Of a DNA stretch of 64,000 nucleotides, positions 1 through 10,986 are shown one piece after another. A program made the translations under genes and the position numbers. The DNA lies in NCBI GenBank assembly GCA_963556195.1, contig OY744525.1, positions 74,616,844 to 74,680,843 on the forward strand, in the 5' to 3' direction. Each line of letters begins with the position of its first letter. Positions within the stretch are counted from its first letter, which is position 1. Source of the stretch: Sepiola atlantica (lineage: Eukaryota > Mollusca > Cephalopoda > Sepiida > Sepiolidae). The notes under the pieces were generated by a model. It saw nothing but the letters and a program-made list of their open reading frames with translations. It was not told the origin of the DNA and searched no databases.

Positions 1-178
1 ATTAGTAGAAATTAAAGAGTGTGTGTAACATCTATATATAAAACCTTCAAATTCTCTTCTTTCTCTAGCCGTCTCTATTTCCCTGGTCCCCACTATTTCT
101 CTTCCTACTTCAATCCTCTATTTTCCTTTTTACCCATATGATTCTTCTCTTGTTTAAATGTGTTAAAAACTAATAATA

Positions 179-475
179 CTCCCATTATCTTACTCTGTGA
201 ATTTTACATGAGAATACACTTTTATAGATTATTAATATTCTGTATCCTTTTTTAAACAAACCTAAATTGTGTTTTTAAACGCGAGTTTTAGTTCTTCCTT
301 AGCTATCCTCTAACAAATAAATTTAATGAAAAAAACCTAAATTGTTTAATTTTCTTGATGTATAATTTGCCAGACAACGTCGAATACTTTTCTGATATAA
401 GATATTATAAAATGTACATGTACATGTATTTGTGTACGTACAGAGTGGCGGGCAGTGGCGGCTAGTGGCTGACCT
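179..475. repeat. Direct repeat, copy 1 (about 290 bp)
   Basis: This AT-rich segment is repeated about 512 bp downstream at 691-975. Shared landmarks in the same order are the start ctcccat, the run gaattttaca, then tttttaaacaaacctaaatt, then aactatcctctaacaaataa (one mismatch here), then agatattataaaatg and acagagtgg. Many point differences and small indels show the duplication is old. The short ORFs in both copies are parallel shadows with no domain. The preceding bases 1-178 are AT-rich and I see nothing in them. Confidence 0.8.
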
Positions 476-690
476 TCACATAGTTTCTTACCCCCTCCAT
501 GTAAATAGAATTGACGTTTAGAAACGTTAAACAAAATTAAAAGTTATCTCAATGTATTACTTAATTAAAGCAAAATATGACTCAGCATGTTCTAATTACT
601 ATATAATAGAATGAAAAATAACTGAAAACGACCCCCCTGATAAAATCTGCCCCATAGACCCCTAACAGGTTAGTGTAGAGTTTCGGTAAT

Positions 691-975
691 ACTCCCATCA
701 TCTTTCTCTGTGAATTTTACATAAGAATACACTTTTATATTTTATCTATGTTATCTAACCTTTTTTAAACAAACCTAAATTGTGTTTTAAACATGAGTTA
801 TCGTTCCTCCTTAACTATCCTCTAACAAATAAATTTCATTAAAAACCATGAATTGTTTTATGTACATGAGGTATAAGTTGCTGGACAACGCTGAATACTT
901 TTCTTATTTAAGATATTATAAAATGTGCATGTACATGTATTTGTGTACATACAGAGTGGTGGGCACCTCACTCAG
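691..975. repeat. Direct repeat, copy 2 (about 290 bp)
   Basis: Second copy of the 179-475 segment in the same orientation. The 215 bp between the copies hold nothing recognisable. Neither copy has inverted ends that I can see, so a local tandem duplication is more likely than two independent transposon insertions. Confidence 0.8.
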
Positions 976-1092
976 CGACCGACAGGCAGCGACTAACGTG
1001 CAACTAGTCGGTGATAAAATTCAAACATGTGCATGAAGGTGTATAGTGGTGTTGCTCTATCGTCTCTATTAAGCACGGGAAAAATTAAAGTT

Positions 1093-1094
<2 letters not shown>

Positions 1095-1153
<59 letters not shown>
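1095..1153. repeat. (TA)n microsatellite
   Basis: Pure alternating AT tract of about 59 bp. It forms the left edge of a roughly 650-bp segment whose right edge is a second (TA)n tract at 1812-1853. Confidence 0.97.
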
Positions 1154-1157
<4 letters not shown>

Positions 1158-1808
1158 AGAGAAGGATGAAGGTAATCCGACGTAATGGGAAAATGAGAAA
1201 AGGAAAACCAAAAAGGGATGTTTTTTATGTGTACATCAACGTTTTGTCTTTATTTATAAGACTTCATCAGTATGATAATATAAAGAAAAATGTTATGCAA
1301 GTACGTGCACATATAGGGTTTACATATTGAGAAGAAGGGAGGAAACAGTAGGTTTGACGTCCGTGCTTGGTGGAGTCAGTAGTGAGGAATGAAAAGTGAA
1401 TGTTTATGAAACTGAGTGGGGAAGAGTGGAAAGATGGGGGTGAGCAAGGATACTGTGGCTGGTTGTAAGAGAAAGAGGTGGGAGGATGAGCGGGAATAAT
1501 GTTGATGGCAAGTGAGTGAGGGAGTGAAGGGGTGGAGGAGAAGGAGAAAGGAAGTATTTGAACAAGTGGCTGCGGTCAAGACTGAAGGGGAAAAAATAGG
1601 TTGGAATGTTTGAGTTCATGGTGAATGGGGATGTATGTGTGTGGGGGTGTATGCAGAGAAATGGAGGGTGGGTAGAGAAGGTGGGGGGCCTGTGATTTTG
1701 GTGGATGGGTGAGAGTCACGGTCTTAGAGAGGATTTGAGAAAATGAGGGGATTTGAGAGTGGGAGGTATGGAAGAGTGATGGTACGAGAGAAGTGGTTGA
1801 GAAAGGGA

Positions 1809-1811
<3 letters not shown>
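1154..1811 (-). repeat. (TA)n-bounded repeat cassette, possibly Penelope-like end
   Basis: Purine-rich on +, so pyrimidine-rich on -. It lies exactly between two (TA)n tracts. On the minus strand near 1230-1285 it reads a run of the form gatgaagtcttataaataaa followed by gacaaaacgttgatg, a type of motif that I associate with terminal regions of Penelope-like and similar elements (memory, unverified). The two short ORFs here (1376-1619, minus) are low-complexity Ser/Pro/Leu translations in overlapping frames and are not called as genes. Confidence 0.4.

Positions 1812-1853
<42 letters not shown>
1812..1853. repeat. (TA)n microsatellite
   Basis: Pure TA tract of about 42 bp, the right boundary of the 1154-1811 cassette. 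Confidence 0.97.
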
Positions 1854-1855
<2 letters not shown>

Positions 1856-1932
1856 GGTATTTAAAATAAAAGGAACAAATCATTATTGAACACGATTAGA
1901 GGAATTAGATAGAGGTACTTATCATTTTGGGA

Positions 1933-2303
1933 CAGACCTGTTTTCTCCATGCGTGTACGCTGAGTCACCCCTTAGATGTCTGGTGGTGAAGGTATATCTC
2001 TCTCCACCTACACATACACAACATTTCGGCCGGTGTAACTTCCGACCTTCTTCAGGTGTACTTTGTCGAACTCGGCAATCTTTCTGTCTAATTCGGGAAT
2101 CTGGACAGAATTTCGAACGGTACCCTTTGATTAAATCCACGGGGGTAGCATGCTCTCGTTTATCTGCCATGACTGGGAAGAAGTCTTCAGTAATTCGCAA
2201 TACTTCTTATCGCCCGCACTGAGGATTGAACCTTAAACCTTCAGATGACTGTTACTTAGCCCTGAATTGTACTTAGTACTATATCCACTGCGCCACAGGT
2301 CTG
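1933..2303 (-). mobile_element. tRNA-derived SINE with inverted ends
   Basis: Read on the minus strand, the head begins with ACAGGTCTG and then TGTGGCGCAGTGGATATAGT. This matches a tRNA-type A box. B-box-like GGTTCAATCC follows at 2232-2223. Together they are the internal RNA polymerase III promoter of a tRNA-derived SINE. The body ends in a GAAGAAGGTCGGAAGTTACA-type segment of a kind seen in many invertebrate repeats. The extreme ends are perfect 9-bp inverted repeats: CAGACCTGT at 1933-1941 and ACAGGTCTG at 2295-2303. This is unusual for a SINE. The pair of opposed ORFs here (about 90 codons each) has no domain and is treated as chance. Confidence 0.7.
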
Positions 2304-2620
2304 CAAAATATAGCGTATGCCTGTCCAGTGGGTGAATGTTTGTTGACAAAGTGCCCAGTAACGAAAGATTTAAAGATGGAAATATAGATTTCGTTGAGAC
2401 TGCGTAAGGAATGTTAAAAATTTAGGAAATGAAACAGAGTTATCTTCAGTTCAACCGTAAGTAAAAAGAGCTTATTAGGATGTAATTTTGAGAATTAGGG
2501 CCATTTTAAAGTACTTCCGTGGACCGCGAGTGAAAATTGTTTTTAAGGAGTTGAGTTTAAATTTTTGCTTATATTTCAAGTAGGCCGAATTACTCGTGAA
2601 AGGTGGGGAGGTAGTAGCGT

Positions 2621-2790
2621 GCTTGACAGGGAAATAAGGTCATAATAGCAGGAACAGGTTAACAATGGTTTTAAACTAAATGAATACGCCTTAGGGGTAT
2701 GTGTATTTGGCAGGGGAATAAAGTCACACTAGCCATAACAGGTTAACAATAGTTTTCAACTAAATGAATAATCCTTAGGGGGTAACCGTG
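2621..2790. repeat. Tandem duplication, about 87-bp unit, two copies
   Basis: Two adjacent copies share aacaggttaacaat, then gttttaaactaaatgaata (second copy gttttcaactaaatgaata), then ccttaggggt. The first starts near 2621 and the second near 2708. Divergence is about 15-20 percent by eye. No coding content. Confidence 0.75.
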
Positions 2791-3212
2791 TGTTTGGAAA
2801 AAGTGAAGTAAAGTAACAATAGAAGAAACAGAGTAAAAGTGAAATCCCTTCAGAATTTCTCCAATTAAAAATGTCGTCTGCTCGCTTGATGACTCGATCA
2901 AAAAGGTCTTCACCCACGCAAGCACTTAAGATTCATTGACTTCGGCACTTCCGGTTGTCTCTTACTGTCGATGTCAGTTTCGTCACCTCTTTTTCCACAA
3001 ATATTAAGTCTAACTTACAGTGTTATTAATTCACATGAAATATAAATATGTCAGTTTTTTTGGCTGGAAAAAAAATAATTACGTTCATTATATCAGTCTA
3101 AAGTTCATTTTTAATAAATTATTATTATTATGTTATTAAAAAAAATATTTAAGATGGTGTCCTTCCTCTTTTATCATTAAAATGGTCAAATATAGGAAAA
3201 CATTGAATTAAA

Positions 3213-3430
3213 GTAGGGGTGGGCAAACTACGGCCCGCGGGCCGCATGCGGCCCGGCAATATAATTCATGCGGCCCATCAAAATGCTAGTAAATGAAAAA
3301 TAATTGCATTGTCGCTTTGCAATCCATATATTTCGGTTATTTCAGATATCATTTATATTGGAAAATATACTATGCGGCCCAGTAATTTTTTTTTAATGTG
3401 GCCTTTGCTCTGAAAAGTTTGCCCACCCTT
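3213..3430. mobile_element. hAT-type MITE with 8-bp target duplication
   Basis: Short element of 218 bp with terminal inverted repeats: GGTGGGCAAACT near the left end and AGTTTGCCCACC at the right end. It is flanked by identical 8-bp sequences GAATTAAA (3205-3212 and 3431-3438), the target-site duplication length expected for hAT transposons. The interior has several GCGGCCC/GGGCCGC blocks, making it a GC island in AT-rich surroundings. There is no transposase ORF, so it is non-autonomous. The GGGGTGGGCAAACTACGGCC type of end occurs in hAT MITEs of several animals (family knowledge, unverified here). Confidence 0.88.
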
Positions 3431-3439
3431 GAATTAAAT

Positions 3440-5520
3440 CGACTTAATTCTAAAAGAGATTCGTTTTTTGTCGTAATGTTTTTATAAATTTGTAGTTTTC
3501 TGCGAAGCTGCTTTTGTAGTCACCATCTTGATTTTTTAATTCGACTCACAGAAAAGACTTCACTAATCATTTACAAGTAAGTATTATGTTTATTAAATAC
3601 CTTTTCTTTAAAAAATTTTTATATAATATTTCCCTAGGTACCAATTTAAACGTTAATCCTTCTGTAAAACTCGTAACATCAGATAACTCTACGTTATTTT
3701 ATTGTATTACTCAAAAAGATTTTTTTTTTAAGTGGAAATTACTATATTTTAATACAAAACGATTATTTCGCCAAAATTAGTTCGTTTATTCTTAGAGTTT
3801 GTTTTTTCTAATTTTTAACTTCACATGAAATTTAAACATTTTAATTTTTCATCAGGTAAAATTTTAATAAATTTAAAGTTAATGTTTAACAAATGATTAT
3901 TGCGTTATTAAACATGAATTTAAGATGATGTCCTTCAGGGTATATGTTACGACGCTCAGCAGAGGCGCGAACGGGGTCCAAAAAAAGAACGAGAAAGGGT
4001 TTAAAAACATAAATTTGCAACAAGTGAAGTTGACCTACGACGAGAATAGATATTTTACTACTTACCTATGTAATTTGTTTTTATTTTTACGTATTATAAA
4101 TGGGTTTTCATTAGATGTAAAAAAAAAAATTTCTTGTTTTTTTTCCCATCGTTTTCACAAAAATCAATATGGCCGCTCCTAGTGCATTCGTTAGTAACCC
4201 CCCCCCCAAATCGGCCATGTTTTTTTCCCAATTTGCGGTGACAAAACTATTGATTTCTAATAAATAGCACTTCAAACGGGTTTAAAATACAAACAAATAG
4301 CACATGCAAGTTTGAAACTAACTTTTACAGCTTACAGTTACTTTTATTTGTTGTATATTTGTTTTTTTAGCGTTTTTACTCTGCTGAGTCTCGTAAAAGA
4401 TGCCCAGTAACCTATCCTGTAGTAGAAGTGGTTTTCTTGATTTCTTTAACCCTGTAATTTTTTTCTGCGAAGCGGTTTTTCTGGTCACCATCTTGAATTT
4501 TCGCCTTGGAAAGTTACACCACTCGGACAAATGCATGACAAATGATTTCAAAGTTTATTAAATTTGTTTCTTTTTGTTTTTTTAAAACTTCTTTATCAGC
4601 TTCATCGGCAAACCAGAAGACTTCTAGGGTCAAAATCCGCAGCAAACGGTGTCCGGTAACATATGATTCCTGATAGTAAAGACTTTCTGTTGTCGTTTAA
4701 ACTCTCGCTGGACGTTATATTACGTATTAATTTTCGCATCAGGAACTAAATCTTACACGACACCGTTTGCTACGAACTTTGAGTCGGGAAATCTTCTGGT
4801 TTGCCGCTTTATCTTACCGTAAAACTCGTAAAATACAATAACTCCCCGTCATTTTGATATATTTTAGTCTCCATCTTGTAATATGTTTATAAATACGATT
4901 TTATTTCATGAATTAACAGTAAATATTAATTAAACTAAATACGTATAAAAATGTTTTTTCTGAATAATCTATTATGGGAAGGTATTTATTTACATTTAAA
5001 AAAGACTTATATATAAATTAAATTTACTCAATAAAAGTTTACTAAAAAAGTTTGTACTGGTACAGCTTTTAAACAAAACCGACTTTTTGTTCAGCATCTT
5101 CTGGAAAAAAATCTCATGATAATCACTTTAGGTTTTCTTCTTTAAGAGGAATTTGTAAATAGATGTAAATCAGGATGTTTATGCTTTATCACCATTTAAC
5201 GAAGATGCAGCACTTCACCATATTGAAATATGTTTGTTGATTAATTATTAATAAACAAAAAATTTGATTTGGGGAAATAACAGTAATTATTTATGAAACA
5301 AAATACGCTTAAAAAATATTTTCACTTAAAGATTTATTTTAATAAGTTTTATTAAAAATGAATTTGAATTTAAAAATAAATAAGTGTAGAGGTTTATATG
5401 TCTCGATGAATTCAAGATGGCATTTTGTTGTCCCCTTCTGTACATTAATATCAATTAATGCTTTTCTGGTCAACATTTTGAATTTTCACATAGGCTCAAG
5501 TAAACTTATGTCGTATCTTT
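3440..5520 (+). repeat. Dispersed repeat family carrying a GCGAAGCxGCTTTTCTGGTCACC motif
   Basis: AT-rich non-coding DNA in which a diagnostic core recurs: ttctgcgaagctgcttttgt then agtcaccatcttga at 3496-3530; ttctgcgaagcggtttttct then ggtcaccatcttgaatttt at 4461-4500; a weaker copy at 5460-5490. The blocks around 5040-5105 (acaaaaccgactttttgttc) reappear reverse-complemented at 47045-47110. Two near-identical inverted pieces (4612-4685 and 4740-4800, with ccagaagatttcc and tacgaacggtgtc-like words) may be ends of a small element. No convincing gene: the ORFs at 3586-3780, 3925-4182 and 4318-4551 are AT-rich chance frames. Confidence 0.6.
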
Positions 5521-5542
5521 TTATTTGCAAATGTAATCATGA

Positions 5543-5619
5543 TGTTGTTGTTGTTGTTGTTGTGTTTGTTTGTTTGTTCGTTCGTTCGTACGTACGTACG
5601 TACGTACGTACGTACGTAC
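5543..5619. repeat. Compound microsatellite (GTT)n-(GTTT)n-(CGTA)n
   Basis: GTT repeats grade into TTTG and TTCG repeats and then a clean CGTA run. The reading frame across it gives low-complexity Val-Val and Arg-Thr-Tyr-Val repeats and is not a gene. Confidence 0.95.
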
Positions 5620-5639
5620 TCGCTAGAAGTTATCACACA

Positions 5640-6010
5640 GGTTATCGTCAGTATTGCTCACCGACAGCAATCGATGGTGTTCCCTGGAGTCTGAGTAACA
5701 AGCCTCCACAGATTTTCAGTACTATCCACCTCTTATCGATAACCACAGCAAATGACTTAGTGGTATCGCAACAACTGGATACCATTGATTTCTCGCTGGT
5801 AATAACCATTGTTATCCTCTGATATTTGGGTGGCAATAAGCCTTCTCGAGGTCCCAACACACTTCGCACATTTTCAGTAAAAGTCTGGTTTGTGCTATCC
5901 CTCCTCGGTTTTCTCATCCTCATAAACCCTCTATAAATACTTTGTGTGGTGCCCACCTTTTTGTGTGTGTGGGGGGGGGGAAGCTTATGGTGTTTCTTGC
6001 AGTTTCTGAT
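5640..6010 (-). mobile_element. LINE 3'-end fragment, copy 1
   Basis: On the minus strand the frame of 5648-6013 includes the stretch CDTTKSFAVVIDKRWIVLKI and continues CGGLLLRLQGTP. A diverged copy lies at 6380-6500 on the same strand (CCNDAKLFAMFID). I read both as translated 3'-terminal sequence of a non-LTR retrotransposon, not as host protein. The right part (5940-5990) is a homopurine/pyrimidine run (ggggggggg). No RT motif is present. Confidence 0.45.
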
Positions 6011-6279
6011 CACGTGGTTGTTTACTTCCTGTGGTTTTGTTTTCTCTTTGTAACTTCCATGTGACTATTTACTAGTTGTAGTTTATACGGGTTGGTTTCC
6101 GCATTCGAGGATTTTCCTTTAGATTGCAGGTGTTTTGATCATTGCCGTCTTTTGTATGTAGTGATCGTTTTTATTCCAATTGCTCCCAGTCTTTTATACA
6201 GATTTTTTTACTGTTCCTAGTGCTCCTACGATTATTGGTATTATACTGATTTTCTTTATGCTGTTGCAATAATGCAATG

Positions 6280-6640
6280 TTATTTGCAATAGTCATCGAA
6301 AGAGAACATCTAAAGATAGTTTGTTATATTATTATTATTGTCTCAAAAGGAGTTCTCACAAAAGTTATCTGATTATAACCGGTGGGTTTCCCTGGCATCT
6401 TAATGAAAACAAGTCTCCCTATATTTTCTCTATCGATAAACATTGCAAATAACTTTGCGTCATTGCAACAATCTTTGCTGACAATGACAATTGGGTCTTC
6501 TCAGCTATTTGTGCGAGAATACACCTGCACCTGCTCACTCTTTCAGTTCCGATCTGTTCCTAGTGCTCATATGATTATTAGTATTATATTATCAGTCTGC
6601 GCTGGCAATTACACTCTATCTTTTCAGCTATTTGTGTGAC
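6280..6640 (-). mobile_element. LINE 3'-end fragment, copy 2
   Basis: A diverged copy of the preceding fragment. The plus-strand words gttcctagtgctcatatgat and tattagtattatatt are the reverse complement of a region encoding IPIIIGALGT-like residues, the conserved C-terminal motif of an R2-like LINE polyprotein. The same word (gttcctagtgctcct) recurs at 6215-6235 and 8342-8360, so three such tails lie within 2 kb. Stops and frameshifts are frequent. Confidence 0.5.
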
Positions 6641-6843
6641 AATACAACTCACCAAGGTCGCAGTACACTGCTTTTTTTTTTCTTTTAACATAGCTCACCC
6701 CAAACAAGGCAGGACACCACTGTAGACGTAATGGGCTACTGAGAAAAAGGAAGAGGTGAGAAGGTAGGGAGCAGTCAACCTAGATTGGGATCTGCGCAGC
6801 GAGATGTCTGTTTACATTAGTTTTAAACTTCTGCATGGCTGTA

Positions 6844-8330
6844 CTATCGGGGAAACAGGGGGCAGGGAGGGGGTTCCAGAGGCCAGCAACACGAGTAAAG
6901 AAGCCATTTTGAGTAGAAGGCTCTCCGACATCTGGGGACCTCTACAGTGAATGAATGAGATTTAGTTGCTTGTCGAGTTAGTCTAGTGAATTTATGTCGA
7001 GGGGGCACAAGAGTAGCCAATTCATCAGAGCATAATCCATTGAAGTATTTGTAAAACAAGCACAAGGGTGCTACATTGCAACGATGGGACAGGGACTGGA
7101 GCTTGGTCGACAGTGAGGGACCTATTAGGTTGGCGATTCTTATTTAGACCTTGTCAAGGAGGGAGAGACTAGTAGATGATGCACCAGCCCAGATGTGGAA
7201 ACAATACTCCATGCATGGGTGGATGGTGACTTTGTAGAGATACAGGATAATGTCAGGTGAGAGCAGTTTACTAGCACGGTAGAGGGAGCCAACCTTCTTT
7301 GCGGCAGCCTTGGCAATGTCTTCGATGTATTTGTTCATGTTACCTGTGAGAGTTAGGCCGAGGAGTTTGAATGATGAACTCTCAGGTAGGGTGTTATTAG
7401 CCGTGACAATCGGTTGTTGGAGAGGTTCTTTGTAGTTATTGAAGGAAAGGAGCTTTGTCTTAGCGGCATTAAAAGTTACCAACCATTTGTGACTCCAATC
7501 AACTACAGCCTGGAGGTCATTTTCTAAGGATTCAGCCAATGCCTCGGATATGATCGCGTCGGTTTTGCACACATGGCGAGAGTAAAGCGTGGTGTCGTCA
7601 GCAAATAAACCAATCTCAGACACTATGTCATCAGAGAGATCGTTTATATAGATCAGGAACAACAGAGGTCCAAGGATAGATCCCTGGGGTACACCAGCAT
7701 TTATGTCATTTTGTTTAGATGAGCGGCCATCGAGGACAAACTGGATTTTTCTTTTGTCTAGGAAGGATCTGATTATAGTAAGTAATTGCCCAGTAATACC
7801 GATGAGCATATTTTCAGAAGCCCTTTATGCCATACCTTGTCGAAGGCCTTGGATATATTAAGCGCTCCTGCCCTAGCTTCTCTTGCCTTGTCAAGTGTAT
7901 GATACATGCGTTCAGAGATGACCGTTAGGATGTCCGCAGTTGATCGTGCTTGTCTAAATCCATAGTGGCGGTCAGATGGAAGTTTTGCATTATCTAAGTG
8001 CCTTACTATCGCTAGATTGATTAAGGATTCAAAGATTTTAGCAAAGATTGGCAGCAGACTGATATGGGTGATAGTTGTGAGGATCGGTTCTATTCCCAGA
8101 ACTCTTGTAGACTGGTACCACAGAGGCAATTTTCCAGCTATCGGGGAAGCAAGATTCAGCTAGGCATTTATTGTAGAGTTTGGAGAGGACAGGGGCCAGT
8201 TCAGCAGAGCATTTGTTTATTACTATTACTGGTATAAGATCAGGCCCACAAGCTTTGGAGGTGTCAAGGTTTTTTATGATGACTCTGATCTGTGATGTGG
8301 TGATGACCAGGTTATCAAGTGCTTACTCTT
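6844..8330 (-). pseudogene. Decayed non-LTR retrotransposon reverse transcriptase
   Basis: The largest RT relic in the window, read from 8330 down. Around 8280-8130 the frame gives KACGPDLIPV and NKCLAESCFPDSWKIASVVP. After a frameshift near 8100, frame 7773-8129 carries ISLLPIFAKIFESLI, YGFRQARSTAD and LNISKAFDKVWHKGLL (motif A). After a second frameshift near 7800, frame 7144-7809 carries GVPQGSILGPLLFLIYINDL (motif B) and FADDTTLYS (motif C), then the thumb and connection region to 7144. Further relics reach 6844 (SFTVEVPRC). Motif A has Asn where the first catalytic Asp is expected, so the copy looks catalytically dead as well as frameshifted. The layout suits a Jockey/CR1-like group; the exact clade is not resolved. 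Confidence 0.88.
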
Positions 8331-8820
8331 CCATTTGAGATATGTTCCTAGTGCTCCTATTATTATAGGTATTATATTGACTTACTGTATGTTCTATATC
8401 CCTTTTAGTTCTCTTGCAAATTCCAAATATGTTCGTTTTTTTGTATCTTTGATTTCCCACTGTGGCTCACTGGGACGAACAAATCTACGATTTGGCAGTT
8501 TTGTTTCTTTTTTTTTACTCTTATTACTGAAAGTGTCCTTGCTGGGATGAACTTATCTGTTCGTACCTCTATGTCACAGAGGATTGTGTGATTTACATTT
8601 TCAAATAATGTCTCTGGTTTGCATCTACAATTTTTAGCATGTTCGAATTGCCATTTTTGTCATAGTTTCCAGTATACCACCTTTTCTTTGAACTGTCATG
8701 TCTGTTATATTCTTTTAGTTTGCTGTATTCACATATGAAATTTACAGTTTTTTTCTGTTTGTCTATTAAGTCTGCAGGCACTTTATTACATTGAGACCCG
8801 CACTAAACGTCCCCTAGTGT
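8320..8820 (-). pseudogene. R2-like LINE C-terminal fragment
   Basis: Minus-strand reading starts with VPADLIDKQKKTVNFICEYS and KLKEYNRHD, passes WQFEHA and DIEVRTDKFIPAR, and ends in a degenerate IGALGT-type motif near 8350. This order corresponds to the C-terminal domain of widespread R2-like polyproteins as I remember them. There are at least three frame breaks. It abuts the upstream end of the 6844-8330 RT relic and is a different family, so one probably inserted beside or into the other. Confidence 0.6.
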
Positions 8821-8829
8821 TAGTGCTTT

Positions 8830-9350
8830 TTACGATTTACGGTAAATGCCGGAAAGCTCCAAAGCAGAGCGAATAAGCAAACGACATCTAAACATTAGAA
8901 CTGAATTAAACGCTGAACTTGTAAACTGGTTGAAACGCAATGACAACATGAATTTTCAGATGTTATCACTGGCTGTTTAAATACTTGAAAACAAATAATG
9001 TTTGTGCGGGTATGTAAAAAATAATTTTGTGTCTTGGCCAATTTATTATTTTTCGTAGATCAATTATAAATTTGAATCTTTTTCTGCTTTAAAACATAAT
9101 AATTACTTAGATATTTTGTCGAAATTGAACCTCAATAACAAGACATAAGATTTCAGATGATGGAGAAATCAATGATCATTTATTAAAATCATGTGACACA
9201 CTAAACGGACGGTCAGAGCTTCGACTATGGATCAATAGACGCATGTAAATAATGTTCTTATGATTTCCGTGTGACAACCTGTCAAACCACCACAGATTAT
9301 ATCAATTTCTTGACCAATCTGAAAAAGCCACTTAAGGATAAAAGATAAAT
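8830..9350. other. No gene seen
   Basis: AT-rich sequence without ORFs, obvious inverted ends or recognisable coding relics. Confidence 0.6.
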
Positions 9351-9359
9351 CATTCCTTT

Positions 9360-10190
9360 AACTAAGGGTGACAGATTGACAGACAGACAGAGCTTCTTAG
9401 AAATATTACATGAATGCATAAAACAAATGAAATTTCAGTCTCTATTGTTACAGACTAATTTCGATAACTGAAAAATGTTACTCCAGCTTTAATCGTGACA
9501 GATTCACAGATAGACATATATGGTGTAAACATTTCTCAGCTTATTTAATTTATTTTACCCTACATGTCATGGCCACTAAGTGAAAGGACAATGCTTATTA
9601 TAAGAATTCAGGGACACATCTAAAATACGTACTTCAGAATTCAGTTTGACAGACTGACAACAGAATATTACTACTTATAGAAATACAGGACAAATCTAAA
9701 AATTATTCCTCAAATCTCAGCATGCCAGATATATGGACAGAGATTAATATCGATGAATAGATAAATCTTAAAAGCGATAATTCATTCTTTTTTCTTACAA
9801 GAGTAGAGATGCATGGAAGCATCTACAAATGCTATTTCTACTTGAAGCATGAAAAATCTATAGAATGACAGACTGTAGAATCATCCTTGAAACTTAAGCC
9901 TGACAAACCAACCAACACACCATAATTTTATTCGTATATCAATGTAAAAATAGTATTTTACACTTCAGACTGTAAGAGGCTTTATATTAATCCATGTACT
10001 TATCTCCAAATTCAAACTTCATAAAAATAGTCAGGGTTTTTATAGAAATATATGTGTGCATATTAATGGTACCTTTTAGACGAGCATTTTTAGAGATAAA
10101 GAAACACATGAGACAGATTCTGAAAGAGATGCATGGAAACAGCTTCCAATGCACTTTAGAAAAGTGTTACAAACCAACATGATTACAACT
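9360..10190. repeat. Degenerate repeats with TGACAGACTGACAG words
   Basis: Imperfect recurrences of gacagattgacagacagac (9369), gacagattcacagatagac (9499), ttgacagactgacaac (9646), gacagactgtagaatcatcc (9866) and tgacaaaccaacc (9900), each followed by AT-rich DNA with aaatctaaaa or aatttcag. Spacing is irregular, about 100-150 bp. I see no ORF above chance; 9994-10182 is not supported. Could be an eroded satellite. Confidence 0.4.
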
Positions 10191-10399
10191 TACCATTGAG
10201 GTGCGTGGATACGTCTAATAATGTTATGTGAAACTTTATTTCAACAGACAAACGAATGCACAGAGTTTCTTATAATAATTAGTAAACAGATTATTTCTTG
10301 CTTCAGCATCTAAGAATTCTTTATATTATCATATTTATAAGTCGTTTTTATAGTAAAGATAACTTATCAAGTAAACATACAATAAAAATTTAAGTAGAC

Positions 10400-10986
10400 A
10401 TCAGTTATGTTCTAGTTTATATTTGTATAAGTCGTTCCTGTTTGTTTTTTAAGGTAACACATAATCAATACTCGATGTGGATACAAAATCGTAACTGTCC
10501 ATCAATTACTTTCAATTTATAAGTTTGAGAAATACTGGCAAATTTCCAAGGGATAAAACGAAATTAGCAGTCGTATTTCTCTTTCTTTATAACAATAGAA
10601 AAAATAATATGTACAATATGAGTATTTACTTTGATTTATTCAAACATAAAATAAGTGCAAATAATGAAAAATCTTTGTATTTCTTTTTTCATTGACAGAT
10701 TAACACCCTTATATAGAGTGATGATTTTCCAATTCAACAAAGAATGAAGAAAGGTCTTCTATGTGTTTTAGATAAGTCTTGCCATATTTCTAGTAAAACA
10801 ATTCGATACGTTCTTTAAAACAGTTCTGTTTCCAGGAAAAATGTAGATACTTTTTAAAGTGTAAATGTATATAGTGTGAGAAATCCTATTCGAAAAAAAA
10901 CAGAAATACAAACTTTATAAACTTAAAAGTTCTTTATTATAAGTTGATTTGAATGGAAGCAAAGTAACATTTTAAAAACTGCATGC
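10400..10986 (+). promoter_or_regulatory. Conserved upstream region of zinc-finger gene 1
   Basis: This stretch aligns by eye with the reverse complement of about 37400-38230 upstream of zinc-finger gene 2. Shared words include gttatgttctagttt-like, gtcgttcctgttt, ccatcaatta, gtatttact, gatgattttccaattc, agaaatac and gttgtatatgtta. A candidate 5' splice site (AAG|GTAACA, intron from 10454) and a candidate 3' splice site (ttcttttttcattgacag, ending 10698) fall at corresponding places in both. So I infer a leader exon, a 245-bp intron 10454-10698 and a terminal exon from 10699. No TATA box could be singled out. Confidence 0.6.

Noticed and set aside
1376..1619. Two overlapping Ser/Pro/Leu-rich minus ORFs
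   Set aside because: Low-complexity translation of a purine-rich repeat, in two frames at once.
2223..2303. A functional tRNA gene
   Set aside because: A and B boxes are present, but no cloverleaf with a matching acceptor stem can be formed; it is a SINE head.
5358..5822. 154-codon plus ORF
   Set aside because: Crosses a compound microsatellite and is antisense to a LINE 3' fragment.
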